Below, piece by piece: positions 46,588-59,039 of a stretch of 64,000 nucleotides of DNA. The stretch is from Stigmatella aurantiaca. Its GTDB lineage: Bacteria > Myxococcota > Myxococcia > Myxococcales > Myxococcaceae. Every line of letters starts with the position of its first letter. Positions within the stretch are counted from its first letter, which is position 1. A program made the position numbers and the translations under genes. The DNA is taken from assembly GCF_900109545.1 (NCBI RefSeq), contig NZ_FOAP01000015.1, forward strand, positions 62,001 to 126,000, in the 5' to 3' direction. Under the pieces are notes generated by a model. The model had not been told where the DNA came from. It saw nothing but the letters and a program-made list of their open reading frames with translations, and made no database searches.

Positions 46588-46671
46588 ATCCGCGGGTAAT
46601 TAAGCCGTGCCGGGGCGGGATGGGGAGCACGCCTTGCGGCCGCGCGCACTTCGGCCCGGGAGATGTTCACT

Positions 46672-46702
46672 TGTCCGCCCCCTGAGTGGAGAGCGGCGGA
46701 CA
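46672..46702 (-). terminator. Candidate hairpin after the 46720 kinase gene
   Basis: Perfect 8-bp arms TGTCCGCC and GGCGGACA enclose a 15-base loop, just beyond the stop of the leftward kinase gene. No U-tract follows. Confidence 0.35.
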
Positions 46703-46719
46703 GAACCCGCCCCAGCCCC

Positions 46720-48261
46720 TCAGCGCTTCGGAAGGAACGTCATCTCCCACTCTTCCAAGGCCGAGAGGATGCGCACGCGCGTCTCCTCCGTGTTGGCCTC
46801 ATCCGCGCGGCGGTGAAGCGCCATCAGCCGGGCCATGGCCGGCGACGACACCGCATGGACATCCCGCTGCCGGAGCCGCACGGTGGCCTCCGCGAGCCGC
46901 GTCTGCAGAAGCTCGTGGCTGAAGGAGACGCTCTCGGCCGGGGCCTGGAGGGCGGAGACCGTCCGTGAGGCCCGCGTCTTGAAGCCTCGCGGGCGGCCCC
47001 GGGGCCCCGGGGATTGCGCCTTGCGTCCCCCCGAGCGCCCCGGATGCAGGGCCGGCCGCACCGTTCCGGAGTCCTCCCGGGCGCCGTCCTCCTCCACGAG
47101 GGACGCGGGCAACGCCAGCGCGAGGGCCTCGACGGTGGGCCGCTCCACCCGGGCTTCCGGCGCGGCCGGGCGCGGAGCCGGCGGGGACGCGGGCGGGACG
47201 TGCGACTCGGGGAGCAGCGCCACGGCCTTGCTTGCGTGCCCCGGGCGGCCCAGGCGCATCAGGCCCGCCCCGGCCACGGCCACCACCAGGGCCCCGGCGG
47301 CCACGGGCCAGAGGCGCTTCGCGGACTGGCGAAACCCGGGCGCCACGGGCTGCGGGCCCTGCTCTCTCGGGACAGGGGACTTGCGCGCGAGAAAGGCCTT
47401 GAGTTCCTGCCGCACGGCATCGGCGGAGGGGTACCGCTGGAATGGGGCTTTCGCCAGCAACCGCGAGACCATGCGCTCGAGTGCCGGCGGAATCCCAGGC
47501 ACGAGGCTGGAGAGGGACGGCGGCGCATCTTCTACTTGCGCGAACAGCACCCGCACCTGCTCGCCGCCGAAGGGCACCTGGCCCGTGAGCATCTCGAAGG
47601 CCATCACCCCCACCGCGTAGAGGTCCGAGGTGGGCTCCACCTCCCCGCCGCGCACCTGCTCGGGGGACATGTACTCGGGGGTGCCCAGGAGCAGGCCATG
47701 CACGGTGAGCGCGTTCGCCGCAGGGGTGGAGGCGACCTTGGCGATGCCAAAGTCGAGCAGCTTGAGTGAGCGCGCGCCAGCGGCACCCTCCACCAGGAAG
47801 ACATTGCCGGGCTTGAGGTCTCGGTGCACCACGCCCCGGCGGTGCGCGGCCCCCAGCGCATCCAGCACCTCGTCGAGGATCTTCACGGCCTCGTCCACCC
47901 CGAGGCGGCCCTTGCGGCGCAGGAGCCGGTCGAGCGAGAGCCCCTGGAGCAGTTCCATCACCACATACGGCCGACCGTCCTCCAGTTGCCCAAAGCCAAA
48001 GATGTCGATGATGCCGCGATGCGGGATGGCGTTGACGATGCGCGCCTCGACGAGCAGGCGCTGGACGAGCTGGTGCGCCTGCGCGAACTGCGCCCGCATG
48101 ACCTTGATGGCCACCTGTTTGCCAATGAGCGGCTGCACGGCGCGGTAGACGATGCCCATGCCGCCCGTGCCAATCCGCTCTTGAATGACATACTCGCTGA
48201 CCTGCGTGCCGATCAGCGGATCCTGATGGTGTGGCGGCTCGGCGCTTTTCACGAAAGCCAT
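46720..48261 (-). CDS. Ser/Thr kinase, paralogue of the kinase at 50136-52358
   Basis: The 513-residue protein has a kinase domain at about residues 24-285: IGTGGMGIVYRA, VAIKVM, HRDLKPGN, LLDFGIAKV, GTPEYMSPEQ. A membrane helix follows (RLWPVAAGALVVAVAGAGLM, about 315-335), then a basic, low-complexity linker. The C-terminal 60 residues form a helical module (ELLQTRLAEATVRLRQRDVH to ALEEWEMTFLPKR). Its kinase domain and its last 60 residues closely resemble those of the kinase 2 kb to the right, including the identical FLPKR ending. It is divergent from the ClpX-like gene. Confidence 0.92.
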   Translation of the reverse strand: MAFVKSAEPPHHQDPLIGTQVSEYVIQERIGTGGMGIVYRAVQPLIGKQVAIKVMRAQFAQAHQLVQRLLVEARIVNAIPHRGIIDIFGFGQLEDGRPYVVMELLQGLSLDRLLRRKGRLGVDEAVKILDEVLDALGAAHRRGVVHRDLKPGNVFLVEGAAGARSLKLLDFGIAKVASTPAANALTVHGLLLGTPEYMSPEQVRGGEVEPTSDLYAVGVMAFEMLTGQVPFGGEQVRVLFAQVEDAPPSLSSLVPGIPPALERMVSRLLAKAPFQRYPSADAVRQELKAFLARKSPVPREQGPQPVAPGFRQSAKRLWPVAAGALVVAVAGAGLMRLGRPGHASKAVALLPESHVPPASPPAPRPAAPEARVERPTVEALALALPASLVEEDGAREDSGTVRPALHPGRSGGRKAQSPGPRGRPRGFKTRASRTVSALQAPAESVSFSHELLQTRLAEATVRLRQRDVHAVSSPAMARLMALHRRADEANTEETRVRILSALEEWEMTFLPKR

Positions 48262-48436
48262 CTCCCCCGGACGCGGGCGGTGTGCTTCGGAGTGAAGGCC
48301 CCACCAGCGTCACATCAGAATACCGCCCGGACCGTGGGTGCCTGAAGGCAAGCAGACGGGCGCCCTGGCGGCTCGCTTGGGGGGAGAGCCTCTAGACTGC
48401 GTTCAAACTTGCCCGCGCGCGCTCCGGTCCACGAGG

Positions 48437-49615
48437 ATGACGGTTTTCCAGAAAGGCATGGCCGAGGTACCCCGGATGCCCCACCGCACAGGACCCGAGC
48501 CCCTCACCGATTCTCCCGGCGACAGCGTGCGCGAGCGCGTGGAGCGCCTGGAGGTGCTGTCTCCCAAGGAGATCGACAACCGGCTGACCCAGTTGGGCTA
48601 CCGCGGCCAGGAGGAGGCCCGGCGCGCCGCCTCGGTCCTCGCCTACCGCCACGTGCGGCGGGTGCGGCGGATGTACCTGGAGGGAATCGTTCCCGAGAGC
48701 GCCGCGCGCGAGAACTGCCTCTTCCTGGGGCCCACCGGCAGCGGCAAGACGTACCTGGTGGAGCTGCTCTTCCGGGAGATCCTCTCCGTGCCCACGGTGA
48801 TGGCGGATGCCACGCAGTTCTCCGAGACGGGGTACGTGGGGGATGACGTCAACACGCTCGTCTCGCGCCTGTACGAGGCCGCGGAGGGGGACGTGGCCTG
48901 GGCGGGGTGCGGCGTCATCTGCATGGACGAGTTCGACAAGCTCGCCACGTCACGCTCCGACAGCCGCTTCGCGGGCCAGCAGACCACCAAGGACGTGAGC
49001 GGGTTTGGCGTGCAGCGGGGCCTGCTGCACCTGCTGTCGGCCTCGGCGGTGGACTTCCCACCGGACTTCGGCTTCACCAGCCGGACCCGGCCGCTCTCGC
49101 TGGAGATGGCGGGCGTCACCTTCATCGCCTGTGGCGCCTTCAGTGGCCTGAAGGGCACCGCGGAGGGCATGGCCCACGCGGAGCGCCTGGGCTTCGGCCG
49201 GGAGCCGAAGCGGCGGGAGCAGGAGGCCATCGCCGAGCGCGTGACGGACTCGCAGCTCGAACAGACCACCGCCTTTGCCCGCTATGGCTTCATCCCGGAG
49301 CTGATCGGCCGCTTCCACCGCATCGTCTCCTTCGCCCCGCTGGATGCGGCGACCCTGAAGGACATCCTCCAGGCCAACGTGCTGCGTCAGTACGAGCAGG
49401 AGTTCGCGCTGGAGGGGCTCCAGCTCGTGGTGGAACCGGCAGTGCGCGAGTGGGTGGTGGCCCGGGCCCTCAAGCGGGAGACGGGCGCCCGGGGGCTGCG
49501 CGCCGCCCTGGCGCCGGTGCTCGAACAGGCCGCTTACGAGTACTTCGGCCAGTCCCAAGCCTCCACGGTGCGCCTGGTGCTGGAGGGCGAGCAGGTCCAA
49601 TTGGTGGCGGGATAG
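48437..49615 (+). CDS. ClpX-like AAA+ ATPase lacking the zinc-binding N-domain
   Basis: The 392-residue protein (starting at ATG 48437; ATG 48458 or 48476 are alternatives) has Walker A FLGPTGSGKTYL, a SETGYVGDDV pore-loop region (YVGDDV equals ClpX YVGEDV), Walker B GVICMDEFDKL, DVSGFGVQRGLLHLL, sensor FIACGAFSGLKG, IPELIGRFHRIVSF and sensor 2 ETGARGLRA. All are ClpX-specific. ClpX's C4 zinc domain is missing. HAERLGFGREP stands where ClpX has its IGF loop for ClpP docking, here LGF, so interaction with a Clp peptidase remains possible. No clpP is adjacent. It is probably a specialised unfoldase. Confidence 0.88.
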   Translation: MTVFQKGMAEVPRMPHRTGPEPLTDSPGDSVRERVERLEVLSPKEIDNRLTQLGYRGQEEARRAASVLAYRHVRRVRRMYLEGIVPESAARENCLFLGPTGSGKTYLVELLFREILSVPTVMADATQFSETGYVGDDVNTLVSRLYEAAEGDVAWAGCGVICMDEFDKLATSRSDSRFAGQQTTKDVSGFGVQRGLLHLLSASAVDFPPDFGFTSRTRPLSLEMAGVTFIACGAFSGLKGTAEGMAHAERLGFGREPKRREQEAIAERVTDSQLEQTTAFARYGFIPELIGRFHRIVSFAPLDAATLKDILQANVLRQYEQEFALEGLQLVVEPAVREWVVARALKRETGARGLRAALAPVLEQAAYEYFGQSQASTVRLVLEGEQVQLVAG

Positions 49616-49735
49616 AGCAGGCAGCCAGCCCTCAGCACGCTTTGGCTGTACGGACACCTGGCAGGCAGACGGTAGGGATTTCCTCCGCGCCTCGGGATTC
49701 TTACTGTGTGCGGGAGGGACCGGAGGTCCACCGCC

Positions 49736-50116
49736 ATGCACTATTCCCGTGAAATTCCTCGCGAAGACTGGGCCGATTACCTGGCCCTGCTGAGCAACCT
49801 CTCGCGAACGCGCCGGGTGCGAGTCGACGTCGGCAACTCCAATTCCGACGAGCAGCCCCTGTCTCAGAGCCTGCCCCTGATGGACATCCGCCTCTCCGAA
49901 GAGGACGGCCTCCCAGGGCGCATCGAAGTGACCGTGGGCCGCCCTGGCGAAGAAATCACCTACCGCCTCCTCGGCCCCGAGCGCATCCGCGCCGATGAGA
50001 ACGAGAGCGGTGACCTCCAGTGCCTCGCCCTTCAGGACGAGGGGCCGATCCGGATGCTCGTCTTCTTCGAGCCCTCCGAGGTCTTCCTGGAGTGTGTCTC
50101 TGTTCACTCGGCCTAG
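49736..50116 (+). CDS. DUF5335-like small protein
   Basis: The 126-residue protein starts at ATG 49736 (MHYSREIPREDWADYLALLS). The start REIPREDW and the strand pattern ITYRLLGPERIRADE with CLALQDEGPIRMLVFFEP match DUF5335, a small beta-rich family without known function. It is soluble and acidic. It follows the ClpX-like gene by 120 bases in the same direction and converges with a kinase 19 bases away. Its position suggests a link to the kinase or the AAA+ protein, but nothing in the sequence proves it. Confidence 0.68.
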   Translation: MHYSREIPREDWADYLALLSNLSRTRRVRVDVGNSNSDEQPLSQSLPLMDIRLSEEDGLPGRIEVTVGRPGEEITYRLLGPERIRADENESGDLQCLALQDEGPIRMLVFFEPSEVFLECVSVHSA

Positions 50117-50135
50117 CCGCTCCCAGCCTTGGGCC

Positions 50136-52358
50136 TCAGCGTTTCGGGAGGAACTTCTTCTCCCATTCATCCAATTGGATCGCCACGGCCATGCGTTCAC
50201 TGGCTGTCTCGGCCTTCCTCACCAGCTTATCCAGCTTCGTCAAAGCGCCCAGAGCCTCGTCCTCACGTCCTAGGCCTTGGGTTTCGCTGAGCCGGGCCTC
50301 ATTCTGGGAGATCCGCAGCAAGAGGCCATTGCGGTCAATACGGCTCCTCGAATGACCCGGCTGAGAGGATGTCTCCACGGTGGTGACAACGGCTTCCTCG
50401 GAAGGCGCTGGCTTCGAAGCAGGCGGCATTCCCGCAGCGGTGGGAGGGCTGACAGGTGCCGAGGCCATGGCGGGCAACACCAGCACGCCATGCTGCTGAT
50501 CATAGCGCGTCCTCAACGCATCCACCGATTGCGTGACCGTCATCCGCTCACTGGCGGTCCGGACGGCCTTCGCTGCCTGACGCAAACGGCCGATTTCCCC
50601 CAAAAACACACTGGATGCCTTCTTGCCGGCGGCATCCGCGTGGGCTCGCGCCTCCAGGCAATCGAGCCGGGACAGGAGGATCTCCGTCTGCTGTGTCCGG
50701 CGGTCGAACCGGCTTGGCCTGCATGCCGCGAGCCCATCACGCGGTGAGGGCGAAGCCACCTGGCCCACGGCCTCCACCGGCGTGCGCTGGGCCGGGGGCA
50801 CTACCGGCACGGGCGGCTTTGCCTCCGCCACCTGGGGCACAATGACCGGCGCCTCTCTCACCGCGGGTTGAGCATTCGAGGCCATGGAGACGGCCATGGG
50901 GGGGGGCGCGGGGGCCGTCAGTGGCTCGGATTGTGACACCTTGCGCGTGAGCGGCTTCCCCTTCCGCTTGGGACGGTGAGTTGCCGAGGCGGAATCCAGC
51001 CCTACCTCCTGCAGTTCCATCTCCAGCAGTTCCATCTCCTGGGGCACTGCCTCCTGCGGTTTCTCCTCCTCGCTGCCTTGTTCCGCTACGGCCTCAGGCC
51101 CTGGAGGAGCTTCCGGGAGTGCTTGAGCGGAGACCTCTGGAGGCACATCGCTCTTGGGCTGTTCTGCCGTGACAGGCACCTGTTCCCGTGGTGGCGCATC
51201 CTTCTTCCACACGGTGAGCAGGCCCACGGCCGCGATGCCGCTCAGGGCAATGGCCCCTCCCCCGGCCAACCATCGGGACCGGGAGGGCTTCGGAGGCTTG
51301 GCGCGAACCACCCCGCCCAGCCTGACCGTCGTAGCCCCTGTTGGAGGAGACGGCACGGGAGGAATGGTTTTGGAGTGCTCCGGGCCCACCTTCATGGCCG
51401 GGCGGCGTCTTGCTGGCTCCTCCTGGACGGATTGGAGCTCGTGCCGCACCGCTTCCGCGGTCTGAAACCGCTGAGCGGGATTCTTGGCGAGCAGCCGCAA
51501 CACAATCCGCTCGAGCTCCGGCGATATCTCCGGGACCAGGCTGGACGGAGACACAGGGGCTTCTTCCACCTGCGCGAAGAGCACGCTCAACTGCTCGCCC
51601 GCGAAAGGCCGCTTGCCGGTCAGCATCTGGAAGGCCATCACCCCGACGGCATAGAGATCCGCGGTGGCCTCGACCTTGGTTCCCCGGATCTGCTCCGGGG
51701 CCATGTACTCCGGCGTTCCCAGAAGCATCCCCTGCATCGTCATGGGGCCACCGCCCTGGGACGCGGTCACCTTCGCGATGCCAAAATCGAGAATCTTGGC
51801 GGCCCGCGTGCCGTCGGCGCCATCCACCAGGAAGACGTTGCCAGGCTTCAGGTCCCGGTGAATCACTCCGGCCCGGTGCGCGGCCCCCAAGGCGGACAGA
51901 ATCTCGTCCAGAATGGCCACGGTCTCCGGGCCACCGACCCGCCCCCGCCATTTGATGAGTTGGTCGAGCGAGATCCCCTGAAGGAGCTCCATTACCACAT
52001 AGGGACGCCCGTCCGGAAGCTGTCCAAAGCCAAAGATATCGATGATGCCGCGATGCTGAATGGCATTGACCACCCGGGCTTCCACCAGCAGCCGCTGAAC
52101 CAGCTCTTGGGCTCCGGAAAACTCCGCCTTCAACACCTTGATGGCGACCTGCTTGCCAATCAGCGGCTGGATGGCGCGGTAGACAATGCCCATTCCCCCC
52201 GCGCCGATGCGCTCCTGGACCACGTAATCGCCGACCTGCGCGTCAATCAGCGGATCCACCCGGGGCGCAGTGGCCCGCGTGGATTCCAGCGCGCTGCCGT
52301 CCCACGGACAGAACACCGTCCCCTTCGGAAGCTGCTTGCGACAGGATGGACACCGCAT
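50136..52358 (-). CDS. Ser/Thr kinase with N-terminal zinc ribbon and duplicated C-terminal module
   Basis: The 740-residue protein starts at ATG 52358, AGGA being 5 bases upstream; a GTG at 52439 is the alternative. Residues 1-22 form a zinc-ribbon-like MRCPSCRKQLPKGTVFCPW. The kinase domain (about 45-310) has IGAGGMGIVYRA, VAIKVL, HRDLKPGN, ILDFGIAKV and GTPEYMAPEQ. One membrane helix lies near 365-390 (GGGAIALSGIAAVGLLTVW). The far C-terminus has two copies of one helical module, one around KAVRTASERMTVTQSVDAL and one ending AETASERMAVAIQLDEW then FLPKR. The same module closes the kinase at 46720. The gene has more A/T third positions than its neighbours. Confidence 0.92.
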   Translation of the reverse strand: MRCPSCRKQLPKGTVFCPWDGSALESTRATAPRVDPLIDAQVGDYVVQERIGAGGMGIVYRAIQPLIGKQVAIKVLKAEFSGAQELVQRLLVEARVVNAIQHRGIIDIFGFGQLPDGRPYVVMELLQGISLDQLIKWRGRVGGPETVAILDEILSALGAAHRAGVIHRDLKPGNVFLVDGADGTRAAKILDFGIAKVTASQGGGPMTMQGMLLGTPEYMAPEQIRGTKVEATADLYAVGVMAFQMLTGKRPFAGEQLSVLFAQVEEAPVSPSSLVPEISPELERIVLRLLAKNPAQRFQTAEAVRHELQSVQEEPARRRPAMKVGPEHSKTIPPVPSPPTGATTVRLGGVVRAKPPKPSRSRWLAGGGAIALSGIAAVGLLTVWKKDAPPREQVPVTAEQPKSDVPPEVSAQALPEAPPGPEAVAEQGSEEEKPQEAVPQEMELLEMELQEVGLDSASATHRPKRKGKPLTRKVSQSEPLTAPAPPPMAVSMASNAQPAVREAPVIVPQVAEAKPPVPVVPPAQRTPVEAVGQVASPSPRDGLAACRPSRFDRRTQQTEILLSRLDCLEARAHADAAGKKASSVFLGEIGRLRQAAKAVRTASERMTVTQSVDALRTRYDQQHGVLVLPAMASAPVSPPTAAGMPPASKPAPSEEAVVTTVETSSQPGHSRSRIDRNGLLLRISQNEARLSETQGLGREDEALGALTKLDKLVRKAETASERMAVAIQLDEWEKKFLPKR

Positions 52359-52560
52359 GGTGTCCTGTGACGCGGCGGTCTCCAAGACCTGGCTCTCCAG
52401 CTTTGTCTGCTCTTGAAGCGCTCCTCGCCTCAAGGCCACGCGGATACCAGCATAGTTCCCTTCGTCACGCCAATCCCTTCCCCCTCACCGCGTGCCCATC
52501 GTGGCCAAATCACTGTCAGGCAATTCTTGATATTCTATTTTCCCTGCCCATCCTGGATCC

Positions 52561-53499
52561 TCACATCAAGACATAGCCCTGGGGCTGCCGGGGCTCGGGC
52601 ACAGGCTCCCCCAGCGCTTCGAGGAGTCCCCGCTCGGCGATCCGCGCCATGGCCAGCAGGGGCAGCCCGTTGGGCACCTGGCCAAAGGGGTTCTCCAGAT
52701 CATCGCCCAGCAGATCCAGCCCGAAGAACGCATAGGCCAGGATGGCGGAGAGCACAGGCGCGAACCAGCCCAGCATCTCCGCCAGGCCGAACGGCAATAT
52801 CAGACAGAACAGATACGCGGTGCGGTGCAAGAGCACGGTATAGGCGAAGGGCAGCGGGGTGAACCGGATGCGCTCGCAGGCGGCCAGCACCGTGGCCAGC
52901 CCCTGCACCCGCTCGCTCAACGTCTGCCAGGGAATGTCGGTGAGCCGGCCCGCGCGCCGCAGCGCCGCCAGCTCGTTCGCCAGCTCCCGCAGCAGCGCGT
53001 CCGGTGGATTGATGCTGGCCCGCAGCCGCACGGCCTCTTCCGGCGAGAGAAACCGGCCGGCGCTCGCGCTCTCGTCGCTCCCCCTCAGGTAGCCCGCCAA
53101 GGCATAGGCAAACGCGATGCCCCGGTGCACCAGCCGCCGCGCGTCCTCGCGGCCCTTCACCGGACCGCTGGGCACCGCGCCATCATCGAGCAGGGCCACC
53201 GCCTCCCGGGCCAGCGAGCGCAATTCAATGATGAGCGCGCCCCAGAGCTTGCGGCCCTCCCACCACCGGTCGTAGCTGGCATTGTTGCGAAACCCGAGGA
53301 AGATCGAGAGCACCAGGCCCAGCAGGGACAAGGGCACGGTGGTGCCGGAGGGCAGGTGAATGCCCTCGTAGCGCATCCCCCACACCGCGAGGCACGACAG
53401 CATCGCCACGCCCAACACCTGCGGCAGGACCCGGGGCAAGACCGTCCCCCGAAGGATGTAGAACAACTGCCAGGCGGTCGGACGGGGACGGACAATCAT
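52561..53499 (-). CDS. Bestrophin-like (YneE/UPF0187) membrane channel protein
   Basis: The 312-residue protein starts at ATG 53499. FRNNASYDRWWEGRKLWGAL is the bestrophin hallmark, and PLPFAYTVLLHRTAYLFCLI and YAFFGLDLLGDDLENPFG (the conserved D-D-L-E-N-P-F-G acidic site) follow. Four membrane segments are visible. Bacterial homologues form pentameric ion channels. Its neighbours give no functional hint. Upstream in 53500-53587 nothing else is seen. Confidence 0.9.
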   Translation of the reverse strand: MIVRPRPTAWQLFYILRGTVLPRVLPQVLGVAMLSCLAVWGMRYEGIHLPSGTTVPLSLLGLVLSIFLGFRNNASYDRWWEGRKLWGALIIELRSLAREAVALLDDGAVPSGPVKGREDARRLVHRGIAFAYALAGYLRGSDESASAGRFLSPEEAVRLRASINPPDALLRELANELAALRRAGRLTDIPWQTLSERVQGLATVLAACERIRFTPLPFAYTVLLHRTAYLFCLILPFGLAEMLGWFAPVLSAILAYAFFGLDLLGDDLENPFGQVPNGLPLLAMARIAERGLLEALGEPVPEPRQPQGYVLM

Positions 53500-53587
53500 G
53501 GCGGGAGACCGGAGGAAAGGCTTTCGGCGGCGGTCATCCTCTCACCGGCCCGGCGACTGCGCAGGGATTTGAAATCCTCTGCCCCCC

Positions 53588-58000
<4,413 letters not shown>

Positions 58001-58175
58001 CTCATCCCACCTCATACCTCCCCCTCCGCCTGCCCGCCTATCCACCCCACCACCTCCCACCGTCCCCACGCGAACCCCCTTCCTTATCGCGCCGGGCCGA
58101 CACCTCGCCCGTCCCCGCCGCCCCCTGCCCACATGCACGCCCGCTCTGCGGCCAGGAAGGCATCGCGCCTACCCC

Positions 58176-58321
58176 TGTGAAACCCTTCACCTGTTTCAAT
58201 CCCTCTCGTGTGAAACGTGTCACAAAAAAGGCCCCTGTGTGTGAAGCCTTTCACCGCTTCCGGCCCCCTTCCTGTGAAGGCACTCACAGGGGTTTTCCCT
58301 CGGGCTGTGAATCCTTTCACA
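58176..58321. repeat. Array of five CRP-like palindromes TGTGA-N6-TCAC(A/C), 31-33 bp apart
   Basis: Sites are at 58176-58191, 58209-58224, 58240-58255, 58273-58288 and 58306-58321. All five have TGTGA, six variable bases and TCACA (sites 2, 4, 5) or TCACC (sites 1, 3). Start-to-start distances are 33, 31, 33 and 33 bp, about three helical turns, so all face the same side of the DNA. Spacers between them differ. The motif is the CRP/FNR-family recognition form. The array lies in the 486-bp gap between the divergent topoIII-RecQ fusion (start 58000) and the small gene at 58487. The remainder of the gap (58001-58175 and 58322-58486) shows no gene; a 7-bp-arm stem-loop (CACCGCA/TGCGGTG) lies at 58389-58433 upstream of the small gene. 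Confidence 0.8.
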
Positions 58322-58486
58322 CCCCCGTTCGCACGCTGTACAAGCGCGATCTTTTCATGCAACTCTTTGTTTCAGCTCCCTGGGACGGCACCGCATCCGC
58401 CGCCCTGTTTCCGCGCCGGAAGCCGGTGCGGTGGAGGGGGAGTGGTACCGCGCAGCCACCATGGCCTGTGCATCCAGGAGAAGCGC

Positions 58487-58876
58487 ATGTCGCCATCGCT
58501 CGAGCAGCACCGTTCGCAGGGGGGGAAGGTTCCGGGAGGGGTGTGCGAGCTGGTCCTGTTCGCCGAGGGGAGCCTGGGCGCTCCCATGGCGCAGGCGTTC
58601 TCGCGGATGAGCCGGGGGGGCCAGGAGCTGGCCATGGCGGAGCGCGCGGCACCGGGGCTGGCTGCTTTCGGAGGGGAAAAGCGGCTGCAGCTCGCCGCCC
58701 TCGTGGTCTCGGGGGTGACGCTTTCATTGCGCCAGGTGGCGGAGGGCACCACCCTGCTCGCCTCCGTGTTGCGCCCCCCGGAGCCGCGCCGCAGCGTCCC
58801 CGGACGCCGCCGCACCCCCCGCGTGCTGGCGCTCCAGCCCACGCGGCTGGTGAACGTGCTTGCCAAGAAATGCTGA
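58487..58876 (+). CDS. Small protein of unknown function downstream of the operator array
   Basis: The 129-residue frame starts at ATG 58487, AGGAG being 7 bases upstream. It has neighbour-like codon use and a central VCELVLFAEGSLGAPMAQAF and LQLAALVVSGVTLSLRQVAE, with a basic C-terminus (RRSVPGRRRTPRVLALQPTR). There is no clear signal peptide and no recognised family. It is the likely rightward target of the array at 58176-58321, 166 bases upstream. A strong terminator follows it. Confidence 0.6.
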   Translation: MSPSLEQHRSQGGKVPGGVCELVLFAEGSLGAPMAQAFSRMSRGGQELAMAERAAPGLAAFGGEKRLQLAALVVSGVTLSLRQVAEGTTLLASVLRPPEPRRSVPGRRRTPRVLALQPTRLVNVLAKKC

Positions 58877-58999
58877 AGGCCTCTGTCAGCGAGGGCCGGA
58901 GAATCCAAGGGCTCCGGTGCCCCTGACGAGGTTGCAGTCCAGCACCCGGCGCGGAGTCGCTCTCCTGAGGGGGTGAACGAGTCCGCAGCCCGGGCCTGT

Positions 59000-59032
59000 A
59001 AAGGGGGTGCCTCCGCCAGAGGCAGCCCCTTT
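59000..59032. terminator. Bidirectional intrinsic terminator
   Basis: Arms AAAGGGG-G-TGCCTC and GAGGCA-G-CCCCTTT pair over 13 bp with one G-G mismatch and a 5-base loop (CGCCA). GCTCTTT follows on the plus strand. It lies between the converging genes ending at 58876 and 59040, so it can serve both. Confidence 0.8.
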
Positions 59033-59039
59033 GCTCTTT

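Noticed and set aside
58176-58321. CRISPR-like array
   Set aside because: The repeated part is only 16 bp, palindromic and degenerate, with 15-17-bp spacers; no cas gene is near.
58084-58362. Coding repeat on the minus strand (VKGFT, VSAFT, VKGFT motifs from the palindromes)
   Set aside because: The one 31-bp interval breaks the reading frame, while the palindrome and helical phase are kept at all five sites. Operator function explains this better.
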